A stretch of DNA of 32,647 bases from Stenotrophomonas maltophilia (GCF_003970865.1 NZ_RXLZ01000056.1:1-32647); one strand, 5' to 3'. Shown: positions 14,451 to 24,000, numbered from the stretch's first letter. The notes: generated by a model from the letters alone, not told the origin. Numbers and translations: made by a program.

Positions 14451-15674
14451 TCAAGCGATGGCGGCCGCCGGCCGGAAACATGCGGCCATCATACGCCACA
14501 GCAGCCGCCCTTCTTCGGCCAGGCGCAACACGCGCGCATCCCAATGCACCCAGCCGCGTGCCAGCAACGGCGACAACGCCGGCAGCTGTTCGGCGAAACA
14601 CTCCTCGAACGGTTCATCGTTGCGCCACTCGAAGGCAGCCGCATCGAGGGCGTGGTCACAGGCGATGCTCTGCGCCACTTCGGCCACCAGGCGCTCGTCC
14701 TCGGACAGGATCAGCCCGGCGGAGACTCCCATGTGACCCGCCTGCAGCCGCGCACGCCATTCGCCCAGTTCGTCCTCCAGCCGGTAGAACACCTCGCCGA
14801 TCTGGCTGCAGGCGGACAGCCCAAGACCGATGAAATCACTGCGGTCGCGGCGTGGCACACCGGCCAGGTCGCAATGACGCTGGCCATCGCCCGGGCCATA
14901 CGGGTTCGGCAGATCGCCGCGCTGATAGTGATCGCCACCGATCGGTTCGTAACCCGCAGCGCGCAGCAGGCGCCAGGCCTGCAGCCAATGGACGGCCGAG
15001 GGGTGTTCCGGCAGCGCACACGGCGCCGGCAGCAGGATGCGCTCCGGTGCTTCGGCCAGCACCTCGTGCAGCCGTTCAATGAAGCCGGCGTCCTCGCTGC
15101 CGGGTACCCGCAACTGGTAGTAGCGCGCGGTGAAGCCCACCTGTCGCGCCTGTGCCAGCAGGGTCGGCCCCGGCGCATCGGCACGGTCGATCACGTTCAA
15201 ACGGGTACAGCCCACCGCGCGCAGCTGCGCCGGTGCCAACGCGCTGCCCGCATCCAGCCGCACCTCTACCTGGGGCCGCGCCACGGTACGCAGGTGCTGC
15301 GGCACCGCATCCAGCAGCTGGCCCAGCTGTGGCGGCGGCAGCGTCTCGGCCAGCCCCAACTGCAGCACCATCGCCACCACTTCACGATCCTCGGCCAGTA
15401 CGTCGGCCTGCAGCCGCAGCGCCAGCAGCAGGGTGTCCAGATAGGCTTGCGGCGGCGCATCGCGTCCGCCGCGGCCCGCCTGGAAGCCGATCGTCAAGCC
15501 GCGCGGGATCAGGTGCTCGTTGCTGGCGCGCACGGCGGCGCGCCAGCCGCTTTCGCCAAAGCCGGTGCTGAACTGGTCAGCCGGCGGGAACAGCACGTGC
15601 CGGGGCTGCCGCAGCAATGCCGCCTGCAGCGCAGTGTCCTCGCTCTCGTCAACGTGGAAGCTCATGGCAGACAT
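14451..15674 (-). CDS. HemN-like protein lacking the radical-SAM cysteines
   Basis: This 407-residue protein aligns by motif with oxygen-independent coproporphyrinogen III oxidase HemN, for example GGDHYQRGDL, FIGLGLSACSQIG and an SIACDHALD-type C-terminal domain. The N-terminal CxxxCxxC motif that binds the 4Fe-4S cluster is absent: the matching segment reads LTIGFQAGRGG, and the GGGTP SAM motif reads LGLAETLP. It therefore cannot do standard radical-SAM chemistry and may be a heme-binding or regulatory relative. The frame is intact and not obviously decaying. It heads the fnr-modABC unit, and an FNR-like box lies 27 bases upstream. An alternative start at 15665 (MSFHV) is possible. Confidence 0.75.
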   Translation of the reverse strand: MSAMSFHVDESEDTALQAALLRQPRHVLFPPADQFSTGFGESGWRAAVRASNEHLIPRGLTIGFQAGRGGRDAPPQAYLDTLLLALRLQADVLAEDREVVAMVLQLGLAETLPPPQLGQLLDAVPQHLRTVARPQVEVRLDAGSALAPAQLRAVGCTRLNVIDRADAPGPTLLAQARQVGFTARYYQLRVPGSEDAGFIERLHEVLAEAPERILLPAPCALPEHPSAVHWLQAWRLLRAAGYEPIGGDHYQRGDLPNPYGPGDGQRHCDLAGVPRRDRSDFIGLGLSACSQIGEVFYRLEDELGEWRARLQAGHMGVSAGLILSEDERLVAEVAQSIACDHALDAAAFEWRNDEPFEECFAEQLPALSPLLARGWVHWDARVLRLAEEGRLLWRMMAACFRPAAAIA

Positions 15675-15700
15675 CTTCGGGCGTTCCTCTTCGCGTGGCC

Positions 15701-15714
15701 CTGATTGAAATCAA
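15701..15714 (-). promoter_or_regulatory. FNR-like box upstream of hemN-like/fnr/mod operon
   Basis: CTGATTGAAATCAA (plus strand) matches 9 of 10 bases of TTGAT-N4-ATCAA. It is centred only about 33 bp before the ATG at 15674. If it acts at -41.5 the transcript would start near 15666, next to the second ATG (15665), giving a leaderless message. Otherwise it may act as a repressor site, allowing fnr autoregulation. Confidence 0.55.
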
Positions 15715-15737
15715 GCGTGGTGCATCGGTTGGTTCAT

Positions 15738-15799
15738 GCCGGCCAGCGGCCGGCACTACCCCTTCACCCACCACTCGGTAGTGCCGGCCGCTGGCCGGC
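15738..15799. repeat. GTAG-type palindromic repeat pair (perfect arms)
   Basis: GCCGGCCAGCGGCCGGC plus ACTACC at 15738-15760 is perfectly complementary to GGTAG plus TGCCGGCCGCTGGCCGGC at 15777-15799, with a 16-base loop. It lies after the narK1 stop at 15808 (minus strand) and before the hemN-like gene. It is a likely strong stem at the end of the nar transcript. Confidence 0.85.
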
Positions 15800-15807
15800 A
15801 CGCACCT

Positions 15808-17139
15808 TCACCCGCCGCGCACCCGCTCGGCGGCGGCCGCATCGATGGCTTCGGGCAGATCGGTTTCGCGGTCGATCTGCGGGAAGTGGCGGCGTTCCAT
15901 GCGACGGATCGCAAAGTGCATCCACGCCAGTGCAGCGGCCACCAGCACGAACAGCAGCATGAAGCAGCTGCTCCAGATGCCCACCGCATCGTTCAGCGCG
16001 CCGAACACGATCGGCAGGATGAAGCCACCCAGGCCGCCGATCATGCCGACCACGCCGCCCACGGCACCCACATGCTTGGGGTAGTACACCGGAATGTGCT
16101 TGTAGACCGCGGCCTTGCCCAGCGACATGAAGAAGCCCAGCACGAACACCAGCACGGTGAACATCACCACGCCGATGGCCAGATGGAAGTGGATCGGGCC
16201 ATGGATGCCCTTCACCACATACTCGGTATCCGGGTAGGCCAGCAGGAAGGTGCAGATGGCCGACACGCCGAAGGTCCAGTACATCACCCGGCGCGCGCCC
16301 ATCCGGTCCGACATCCAGCCACCGACCACACGGAACAGGCTGGCCGGGATCGAATAGCACGCCGCCAGCATGCCGGCGTGGCCCACGTCCATGCCATAGG
16401 CGCCCACCAGGTAGTGCGGCAGCCACAACGCCAGCGCCACGAAGCCGCCGAACACGAAGAAGTAGTACAGCGAGAACCGCCAGACCTGCAGGTTCTTCAG
16501 CGGTGCCATCTGCTCGGCGAACGGCACCGGCTTCACACCTTCGCGACGGCGCTGCTCCAGCGACGGATCTTCCTTGCTGAAGAGGAAGAACAGCACCGCC
16601 GTGACGGCCAGCGCGACGGCCCAGACCTTGGCGACCATGGTCCAGCCGGCCGCCACCATCACCAGCGGCGCCAGCAGCTTGGTCACCGCCGAGCCGATGT
16701 TGCCAGCACCGAAGATGCCCAGTGCGGTGCCCTGCTTGCTGGCCGGGAACCACTTGGAGACGTAGGCCACGCCTACCGAGAAGTTACCGCCGGCGATGCC
16801 CACGCACAGCGCGGCAATCAGGAACTGGGTGTAGGTCTGTGCATAGGTCAGCATCCAGGTAGCCACTGCGCCACACAGCATCACCAGCACCATCACCTTG
16901 CGGCCACCGAACTGGTCGGACCAGATGCCGAGGAAGACGCGGCTGACCGAACCGGTCAGCACCGGCGTGGCGATCAACAGGCCGAACTGGGTGTCATTCA
17001 AGCCGAGCTGTTGACTGATCTGGATGCCGATGATCGAAAAGATCATCCACACCGCAAAGCACACGGTGAAGGCGAACGTGCTCAGCCACAGTGCACGTTG
17101 CTGCTGCCCGGCACTGGCGGGGGCAAGGGCCTGGTTCAT
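15808..17139 (-). CDS. narK1: NarK1-type nitrate/nitrite transporter (MFS)
   Basis: This 443-residue major-facilitator protein has 12 predicted spans. GIWSDQFGGRKVMVL is the MFS loop 2-3 motif. The nitrate signatures are AGGNFSVGVAYVSKWFPASK (about residues 115-134) and GAVGGVVGMIGGLGGF in the second half. It resembles the NarK1 (nitrate/proton symport) class more than E. coli NarK. GAGGAG precedes the ATG. It is the last gene of the nar operon, 23 bases after ppiC. The other NarK-type protein is first in the operon, so the two transporters bracket the reductase genes. The direction of transport for each is inferred from class. Confidence 0.9.
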   Translation of the reverse strand: MNQALAPASAGQQQRALWLSTFAFTVCFAVWMIFSIIGIQISQQLGLNDTQFGLLIATPVLTGSVSRVFLGIWSDQFGGRKVMVLVMLCGAVATWMLTYAQTYTQFLIAALCVGIAGGNFSVGVAYVSKWFPASKQGTALGIFGAGNIGSAVTKLLAPLVMVAAGWTMVAKVWAVALAVTAVLFFLFSKEDPSLEQRRREGVKPVPFAEQMAPLKNLQVWRFSLYYFFVFGGFVALALWLPHYLVGAYGMDVGHAGMLAACYSIPASLFRVVGGWMSDRMGARRVMYWTFGVSAICTFLLAYPDTEYVVKGIHGPIHFHLAIGVVMFTVLVFVLGFFMSLGKAAVYKHIPVYYPKHVGAVGGVVGMIGGLGGFILPIVFGALNDAVGIWSSCFMLLFVLVAAALAWMHFAIRRMERRHFPQIDRETDLPEAIDAAAAERVRGG

Positions 17140-17162
17140 GAATTCTCCTCGTTCATGGGGGT

Positions 17163-18062
17163 TCAGCCGATATCCGCTTCGGCTTCGATCTCATCCAGCC
17201 CGCGCACCGGGTAGCGTTCCTGCAGCTGCAGCAGGTAGGCCTGCACCTCGCGCTGGCGCACCTGCAGTTCCAGGTAGTCACGCAGCTGCGGCAGCACCGC
17301 CTCGAACGGCTGCGGCTGGCCTTCCTCGCGGGCATCGACGCAGACCACGTGGTAGCCCCAGCGCGATTCCACCGGGAAACCGGCCAGGCCCTCGCGCAGG
17401 CGGAACACCTGGCGGTCGAACTCCGGCGTGGTCTGCCCACGCTGCAGCCAGCCCAGGTCGCCGCCCTCACTGCTGGATGGGCAACGCGAATGGCGCAGGG
17501 CGAAATCGGCGAACAGGTGCGGCGACTCCTTCAGCAGCCCGACCAGCCGCTCGCCCTCGGTGCGTGCGGCGAAGCGCCCGGCCACGTCGTCGGCCGGCGC
17601 GGCCAGCAGGATATGGCGCAGGCGCACGCGGTCGGGGGAGCGGAAGCGCTCCGGATTCTGCTCGAAGTAGCGGCGGCAGTCCTCATCACCCGGCACGCGG
17701 TCTTCGATCGCATCTTCCAGCAGTTGCTGGATCAGCACTTCCTCGTCGCTTACCCGGTTGCCCTCCGGCGCCTGCAGCCCAAGCCGCTGCGCTTCCAGCC
17801 GCAGCAGCTCGCGTACCACCAGTGCACGTGCCGCTTCGGCGCGTGACTGCTCCGGGCGCATCGCCCGGTGGTGCTGCATCTCGCGGGCGATGTCGGCCTC
17901 GCTGATCGCGGTCTCGTCCACGAACAGCCGGCACGGTGCCGGCTGCCCGAGCGAGCGCGGCCCCTGCTCTGCCGCGTCATGGTGGTGCGAATGCGCCTCG
18001 GCGGGAACCGGCGCAGCGGAGTCGATCACGGTGATCGGCAGGAATTTCGGCAGGCTGCCCAT
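17163..18062 (-). CDS. PpiC/NifM-like peptidyl-prolyl isomerase of the nar operon
   Basis: This 299-residue protein has a SurA/PrsA-like N-terminal helical region. A parvulin domain spans about residues 145-250, with RVRLRHILLAAPADDVAGRF and CPSSSEGGDLGWLQRG. VESRWGYHVVCVD completes the fold. No signal peptide is present, so it acts in the cytoplasm, like NifM and unlike SurA. A PpiC-type gene follows narGHJI in Pseudomonas aeruginosa too, suggesting a role in folding or maturing nitrate reductase. The N-terminus has a small histidine cluster (EAHSHHHD). It starts three bases after the narI stop. Confidence 0.88.
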   Translation of the reverse strand: MGSLPKFLPITVIDSAAPVPAEAHSHHHDAAEQGPRSLGQPAPCRLFVDETAISEADIAREMQHHRAMRPEQSRAEAARALVVRELLRLEAQRLGLQAPEGNRVSDEEVLIQQLLEDAIEDRVPGDEDCRRYFEQNPERFRSPDRVRLRHILLAAPADDVAGRFAARTEGERLVGLLKESPHLFADFALRHSRCPSSSEGGDLGWLQRGQTTPEFDRQVFRLREGLAGFPVESRWGYHVVCVDAREEGQPQPFEAVLPQLRDYLELQVRQREVQAYLLQLQERYPVRGLDEIEAEADIG

Positions 18063-18065
18063 GGC

Positions 18066-18773
18066 TTACTCCCGCGGACCGTAGCGCAGCGTGGCCTGAC
18101 GGCGGCGCACCACCTGGTACGGCCTCCACAGGTAGCTGATCGGAATGCTCCACACGTGCACCAGGCGAGTGAACGGCGCAATCAGGAACAGGGTCAGGCC
18201 CAGGAAGATATGCATCTTGTAGACCCAGCTGACGCCCTCGATGTAATCAGCGGCACCGGCGCGGAAGGTCACGATGTGCTGCGCCCATTCGGCCAGCTGC
18301 ACCATCACCCCACCGTCAAGGTGGCCGGACGACACCCGGATGCTGTACAGGCCCAGGCACAGCTGGGCGAACAGCAGCACCAGCACCAGAGTGTCACCGA
18401 AGCTGCCGGTGGCCCGCACGCGCGCGTTGAACAGGCGGCGTACCAGCAGGATGCTGATGCCGATGAAGCACAGTGCGCCGAACACACCACCGACCACCAT
18501 TGCCAGCATCTGCTTCTGCGACGAGGTGATGAAGTGCTCGTACACCGCGTGCGGCGTCAGCAGGCCGACCAGGTGGCCACCGAGGATGGCCAGGATACCG
18601 ATGTGGAAGCAGTTGCTGCCGATCCGCATGCCCTTGTCCGACAGCATCTGGCTCGAGCCGGTGCGCCAGGTGTACATGGCCTTGTCATAGCGGGCCCAGC
18701 TGCCGATCAGCAGCACCGCCACGGCGATGTACGGGTAGTACTGGAAGGCGAATTGATGCAGGGAGTAACTCAT
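18066..18773 (-). CDS. narI: Respiratory nitrate reductase gamma subunit, cytochrome b NarI
   Basis: This 235-residue membrane protein has five spans. The four heme-binding histidines expected from E. coli NarI are present as NCFHIGIL and GGHLVGLL in the second span, and YKMHIFLGL and RLVHVWS in the fifth. It oxidises quinol at the periplasmic side and passes electrons through two hemes b to NarH. The start at 18773 (MSYSLHQF) overlaps the narJ stop by four bases. A longer frame upstream would run through narJ and lacks the family N-terminus. Confidence 0.96.
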   Translation of the reverse strand: MSYSLHQFAFQYYPYIAVAVLLIGSWARYDKAMYTWRTGSSQMLSDKGMRIGSNCFHIGILAILGGHLVGLLTPHAVYEHFITSSQKQMLAMVVGGVFGALCFIGISILLVRRLFNARVRATGSFGDTLVLVLLFAQLCLGLYSIRVSSGHLDGGVMVQLAEWAQHIVTFRAGAADYIEGVSWVYKMHIFLGLTLFLIAPFTRLVHVWSIPISYLWRPYQVVRRRQATLRYGPRE

Positions 18774-19450
18774 GGCTGGACCTCTCGATGCGAAGGACGG
18801 GCCGGCGAACGCACGGGCGGCTTGCAGTCTTCGGCAGGGGCTTCGGCGCCGAAGCGCACCGCCTCCTCCTCCCACAAACGGTCCATGGCCTCGGCGGTAT
18901 CGTCGCGGACTTCTTCGCTGGCACGCTGGCGCAGCGCCTGCAGATCGGCCTTGCCGTCACCGGCTTCGACCAGGATCTCGAACAGCACCCGGTGCGGCAG
19001 CTCGCGCTCGGCCGCACGCGCCGCCAGCATCCCGGCGATATGGCCGATGTGGTGCAGCCACTCGCGGGCCTCGCTGCCGGGGCGATGGGCCAGGAACTCC
19101 AGCAGCAGCGGCAGGTAGTCCGGCAGCTCGCGTGCATCCAGTTCGAAGCCGTTGCGGCGATAGGTTTCGACCAGGTCGACCATGGCCTGGCCGCGGTCGC
19201 GCGACTCGCCATGGATGTGCTCGAACAGCAGCAGGCTCATCGAGCGGCCGCGGTCGAAACTGGCCAGCCACGCCGCCTGCGCATCCAGCGCATCGGTGGC
19301 CAGCAGCTGCTGCACGAAGCTGCGCAGCTGCTGGCGGCGGGCGGCGTTCAGCGCCGGGTCGTCACAGGCGGCGAGCAGCTCCTCGCCGTGCTGCCACAGT
19401 TCTTCACGAGGGTAGTCCAGCAATACCCCGACCAGCTTGAGCACGCTCAT
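18770..19450 (-). CDS. narJ: Nitrate reductase assembly chaperone NarJ
   Basis: This 226-residue protein is all-helical and cytoplasmic. It shows the NarJ/TorD-family pattern: VLKLVGVLLDYPREELWQH at the start, the signature SLLLFEHIHGESRDRGQAM (about residues 71-89), and a charged C-terminal tail. It holds apo-NarGH so that molybdenum cofactor and Fe-S clusters enter before membrane docking on NarI. The ATG at 19450 overlaps the narH stop region and has an exact AAGGAGGTGGT site. A GTG one codon upstream is the alternative. Confidence 0.95.
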   Translation of the reverse strand: MSVLKLVGVLLDYPREELWQHGEELLAACDDPALNAARRQQLRSFVQQLLATDALDAQAAWLASFDRGRSMSLLLFEHIHGESRDRGQAMVDLVETYRRNGFELDARELPDYLPLLLEFLAHRPGSEAREWLHHIGHIAGMLAARAAERELPHRVLFEILVEAGDGKADLQALRQRASEEVRDDTAEAMDRLWEEEAVRFGAEAPAEDCKPPVRSPARPSHREVQP

Positions 19451-19466
19451 CACACCACCTCCTTGC
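19447..19466 (-). repeat. 20-bp repeat at narH-narJ junction, copy of 20991-21010
   Basis: GCAAGGAGGTGGTGTGATGA occurs identically at the narG-narH and narH-narJ junctions. It encodes the last residues (KEVV) of the upstream protein, a strong Shine-Dalgarno sequence, the stop codon and the next start codon. Confidence 0.9.
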
Positions 19467-20994
19467 GGCGGTGGTTCGGCCCCTTGTCCACCACGAAGGT
19501 GGTGCTCTTGCGCTGGCCGAACAGATCGGCCGGGCTGTCACCATTGCAGCCGTTGCCGAAGGTGAAACCGCAGCCGCCGCGCTCGCCGAAGGCGTCGTTG
19601 GCGTACTCGCGGTGGCCGGTGGGAATCACGAAACGGTCCTCGTAGTTGGCGATGGCCAGGTAGCGGTACATCTCTTCCACCTGGGCGATGCTCAGCCCGG
19701 TCTGTTCCAGCACCGCGGTGTCTTCCACGCCGTCCACGTTCTTGGCCCGGCGCCAGGCACGCATGGCCATCAGCCGCTCCAGCGCGCGTACCACCGGCGC
19801 CTCGTCACCGGCCGTCAGCAGGTTGGCCAGGTAGCGCATCGGAATGCGCAGCGACGCCACGTCCGGCAGCTCGCCGCTCATGCCCACCCGGCCACGCTCG
19901 GCGGCGGACTGGATCGGCGACAGCGGTGGCACGTACCAGACCATCGGCAACGTGCGGTATTCCGGGTGCAGCGGCAGCGCCAGCTTCCAGTCGATCGCCA
20001 GCTTGTACACCGGCGACTGCTTGGCAGACTCCAGCCAGCTGTCCGGGATGCCCTCCTTGCGCGCGGCGGCGATCACCGCCGGATCGTTCGGGTCCAGGAA
20101 GATATCCAGGTGGGCCTGGTACAGGTCCTTCTCGGCGGCCACCGAAGCGGCCTCGGCGATGCGGTCGGCGTCGTACAGCATCACGCCCAGGTAGCGGATG
20201 CGGCCCACGCAGGTTTCCGAGCACACGGTCGGCTCACCCATCTCGATGCGCGGGTAGCAGAAGATGCACTTCTCCGACTTGCCGCTCTTCCAGTTGTAGT
20301 AGATCTTCTTGTACGGACACGCCGACACGCACATGCGCCAACCGCGGCACTTGTCCTGGTCGATCAGCACGATGCCATCTTCCTCGCGCTTGTAGATCGC
20401 ACCCGAGGGGCACGCCGACACGCACGCCGGGTTCAGGCAGTGCTCGCACAGGCGCGGCAGGTACATCATGAAGGTCTTCTCGAAGGCGCCGTAGATCTCC
20501 TTCTGCACCTGGTCGAAGTTGTAGTCGCGCGAGCGCTTGCTGAACTCCGAACCGAGGATTTCCTCCCAGTTCGGGCCCCACTCGATCTTCTGCATGCGCT
20601 CGCCACTGATCAGCGAACGCGGCCGCGCGGTGGGCTGGTGCTGGCTGTCCTTGACGGTGTGCAGGTTCTGGTAGTCGAAATCGAACGGCTCGTAGTAGTC
20701 GTCGATCTGCGGCAGGTCCGGGTTGGCGAAGATCTTGGCCAGCATGCGCCAGCGGCCACCCGCGCGTGGCACCAGCTTGCCGGCGCGGGTGCGCACCCAG
20801 CCGCCGTTCCACTTGTCCTGGTTTTCCCATTCCTTCGGGTAGCCGATGCCCGGCTTGGTTTCCACGTTGTTGAACCAGGCGTACTCGACGCCCTCGCGCG
20901 ATGTCCAGACGTTCTTGCAGGTGATCGAGCAGGTGTGGCAGCCGATGCACTTGTCCAGGTTCAGCACCATCGCGATCTGTGCACGGACCTTCAT
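19450..20994 (-). CDS. narH: Respiratory nitrate reductase beta subunit, Fe-S protein NarH
   Basis: This 514-residue protein carries four cysteine groups. CIGCHTCSITC is near residue 16. CEHCLNPACVSACP, CRGWRMCVSACP (tryptophan replacing the second cysteine, as in the [3Fe-4S] site) and CIFCYPRIEMGEPTVCSETC lie near 180-265. It relays electrons from NarI hemes to the NarG Fe-S cluster. The ATG at 20994 (MKVRAQIAMVLNLDKC) matches E. coli NarH and has AAGGAGG seven to eight bases upstream; the GTG at 20997 is less likely. Its C-terminus ends KEVV, like NarG, because the next ribosome site is embedded there. Confidence 0.96.
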   Translation of the reverse strand: MKVRAQIAMVLNLDKCIGCHTCSITCKNVWTSREGVEYAWFNNVETKPGIGYPKEWENQDKWNGGWVRTRAGKLVPRAGGRWRMLAKIFANPDLPQIDDYYEPFDFDYQNLHTVKDSQHQPTARPRSLISGERMQKIEWGPNWEEILGSEFSKRSRDYNFDQVQKEIYGAFEKTFMMYLPRLCEHCLNPACVSACPSGAIYKREEDGIVLIDQDKCRGWRMCVSACPYKKIYYNWKSGKSEKCIFCYPRIEMGEPTVCSETCVGRIRYLGVMLYDADRIAEAASVAAEKDLYQAHLDIFLDPNDPAVIAAARKEGIPDSWLESAKQSPVYKLAIDWKLALPLHPEYRTLPMVWYVPPLSPIQSAAERGRVGMSGELPDVASLRIPMRYLANLLTAGDEAPVVRALERLMAMRAWRRAKNVDGVEDTAVLEQTGLSIAQVEEMYRYLAIANYEDRFVIPTGHREYANDAFGERGGCGFTFGNGCNGDSPADLFGQRKSTTFVVDKGPNHRRKEVV

Positions 20995-21010
20995 CACACC
21001 ACCTCCTTGC
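20991..21010 (-). repeat. 20-bp repeat at narG-narH junction, copy of 19447-19466
   Basis: The identical sequence at both junctions carries the embedded AAGGAGGTGGT ribosome site, the TGA stop and the following ATG. It explains why NarG and NarH share the C-terminal KEVV. Confidence 0.9.
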
Positions 21011-24000
21011 TGGCCGATGCCGAAGCACCAGCGGGCTGCTCATCGTCTAGCCAATCGATCTTGTCCATCTTGCGCACGATCACGAACTCATCGCGGTTGG
21101 TTCCGCAGGTGCCGTAGTAGTTGAAGCCATAGGCCAGCTGCGCGTAGCCGCCGATCATGTGGGTAGGCTTGAGCACGATGCGGGTCACCGAGTTGTGGAT
21201 GCCGCCGCGGGTCCCGGAAATCTCCGAGCCCGGCACGTTGATGATGCGTTCCTGGGCGTGGTACATCATCGCCATGCCCGGCATCACGCGCTGGCTGACC
21301 ACCGCACGCGCGGCGATCGCACCGTTGACGTTGAACAGCTCGATCCAGTCGTTGTCGACGATGCCGGCACTGCGCGCGTCGTCCTCGCTGATCCACACGA
21401 TCGGGCCACCGCGCGACAGCGTCTGCATGATCAGGTTGTCGCTGTAGGTGCTGTGGATGCCCCACTTCTGGTGCGGGGTGATCCAGTTCAGCACGATCTC
21501 CTTGTTGCCGTTCGAGCGCTGGTTCAACAGCGGCTCGATGGTGCGGGTGTTGACCGGCGGGCGATAGCTCATGAAGGCCTCGCCGAAATCAATCATCCAT
21601 TCGTGGTCCTGGTAGAACTGCTGGCGGCCGGTAATCGTGCGCCACGGAATCAACTCATGCACGTTGGTGTAGCAGGCGTTGTAGCTGACGTTGTCGTCTT
21701 CCAGGCCCGACCAGATCGGCGAAGAGATGATCTTGCGCGGCTGCGCCTGGATGTCACGGAAGCGGATCGCCTCGTGTTCCTTGCCCACCGCCAGATGCGT
21801 ATGCTCGCGGCCGGTGAACGTACCCAGCGATTCCCACGCCTTCACCGCCACATGGCCGTTGGTTTCCGGCGCCAGGTGCAGGATCACTTCGGCCGCATCG
21901 ATGGCCGTGGCAATGGCCGGGCGGCCCTGGCTTACGCCTTCTTCGTGCACGGTGTGGTTCAACTTGCCGAGGAACTCCACCTCGTGCTTCGTATCCCAGT
22001 TCATGCCCTTGCCGCCGTTGCCCTGTTTGTCCAGCAGCGGGCCCAGCGAGGTGAACTTGCGGTACAGGTTCGGGTAGTCGCGCTCCACTACCGTCATCGA
22101 CGGCATGGTGTGGCCGGGAATGGCCTCGCACTCGCCCTTCTTCCAGTCGGCCACGCCGAACGGCATGCCCAGTTCGTTGGCGGTGTCGTGCAGGGTCGGC
22201 ACCAGCACCAGATCCTTTTCCACACCCAGCACGCCGGGCGCCATCTCGCTCACGGTGCGGGCCACCTCCTTGAAGATGTCCCAGTCGCTGCGCGATTCCC
22301 AGGCCGGGTCCACCGCCTTCGAAAGCGGGTGGATGAACGGATGCATGTCCGAGGTGTTGAGGTCGTCCTTCTCGTACCAGGTGGCGGTCGGCAGCACGAT
22401 GTCCGAATACAGCGCGGTGGTGCACATGCGGAAGTCCAGCGTGACCAGCAGGTCCAGCTTGCCTTCCGGCGCCTCGTCGTGCCACTTCACTTCCTGCGGC
22501 TTCACCGCACCCATCTCGCCCAGGTCCTTGCCCTGCAGGCCATGGCGGGTGCCCAGCAGATGCCGCAGCATGTACTCGTGGCCCTTGCCGGAAGAACCCA
22601 GCAGGTTCGAGCGCCAGATGAACATCATGCGCGGGTGGTTCTGGCTGGCATCGGGGTCGGCAAAGGCAAAGTCCAGCGAACCGTCCTTGAACTTGCCCAG
22701 CGCGTAATCGGCCGGGGCCACGCCGGCCGCTTCGGCCTCGCGCACCAGCTGCAGCGGGTTGCGGTCCAGCTGCGGCGCACTCGGCAACCAGCCCATGCGC
22801 ACCGCGCGCAGGTTCAGATCGGCCAGGCTGCCGCTGTACTTGCTGGCATCGGCCAGCGGTGACAGCAGCTCATCCACCTGCAGCTTCTCGTAACGCCACT
22901 GCCCGGTGTTGAAGTAGAAGAACGAAGTGCCGTTCATATGGCGCGGCGGCTTGCTCCAGTCCAGGCCGAACGCCAGCGGCTGCCAGCCGGTCTGCGGGCG
23001 CAGCTTCTCCTGGCCGACGTAATGCGCCCAGCCGCCACCGGTCTGGCCCACGCAACCGCACATGATCAGCATGTTGATCAGGCCGCGGTAGTTCATGTCG
23101 TTGTGGAACCAGTGGTTCATGCCCGCGCCGACGATGATCATCGATCGGCCGTGGGTCTTGTCGGCGGTACGTGCGAACTCGCGGGCGATCTCGATCACCT
23201 CGCCACGCGGCACGCCGGTGATGCGTTCCTGCCAGGCGGGTGTGCCCGGCACGTTCTCGTCGAAGCTCGTGGCGACATTGGCGCCACCAAAACCGCGATC
23301 GACACCGTATTGGGCCAGCAGCAGGTCATAGACCGTGGCCACCAGCGTCTCGCCGCCATCGGCCGTGGCCAGCCGGCGCACCGGGATGTTGCGGTCCAGG
23401 ACTTCTTCGGCCGGCGCGGCGGTCCAGCCATCGCTTTCAATGCCACCGAAGTACGGGAAGCTCACCGCCTCGATGCCGTCGTTGGCGTCGGACAAGCTCA
23501 GGCGCAGGCGTGTATCGGCACCATTGCTGGCTTTCTCTTCAATGTTCCAGCGGCCCTTCTCGCCCCAGCGGAAACCGATCGAGCCGTTGGGCACCACGAT
23601 CTGGCCGCTGTTCTCGTCGTAGGCCAGGGTCTTCCAGTCCGGGTTGTTGGCTTCACCCAGCCCGCCCAGCTCACTGGCACGCAGGAAGCGGCCCGCCACC
23701 AGACGGCCATCGTCACGACGCTCCAGGCGCACCAGCATCGGCATGTCCGAGTACTGGCGGCAGTAGTCCTGGAAATACTGCGAGGGCGAATCGACATGGA
23801 ACTCGCGCAGGATCACATGGCCGAAGGCAAAGGCCAGCGCCGCGTCAGTGCCCTGCTTGGGATGCAGCCAGTGGTCGGTCAGCTTGGCCAGCTCGGAATA
23901 GTCCGGGCAGATCGCCACCGTCTTGGTGCCGTTGTAGCGCGCCTCGGTGAAGAAGTGCGCATCGGGCGTACGCGTCTGCGGCACGTTCGAGCCCCAGGCG

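Noticed and set aside
14451..15674. Annotating this gene as active coproporphyrinogen oxidase hemN
   Set aside because: The cluster-binding CxxxCxxC and GGGTP motifs are missing, so standard activity is not supported.
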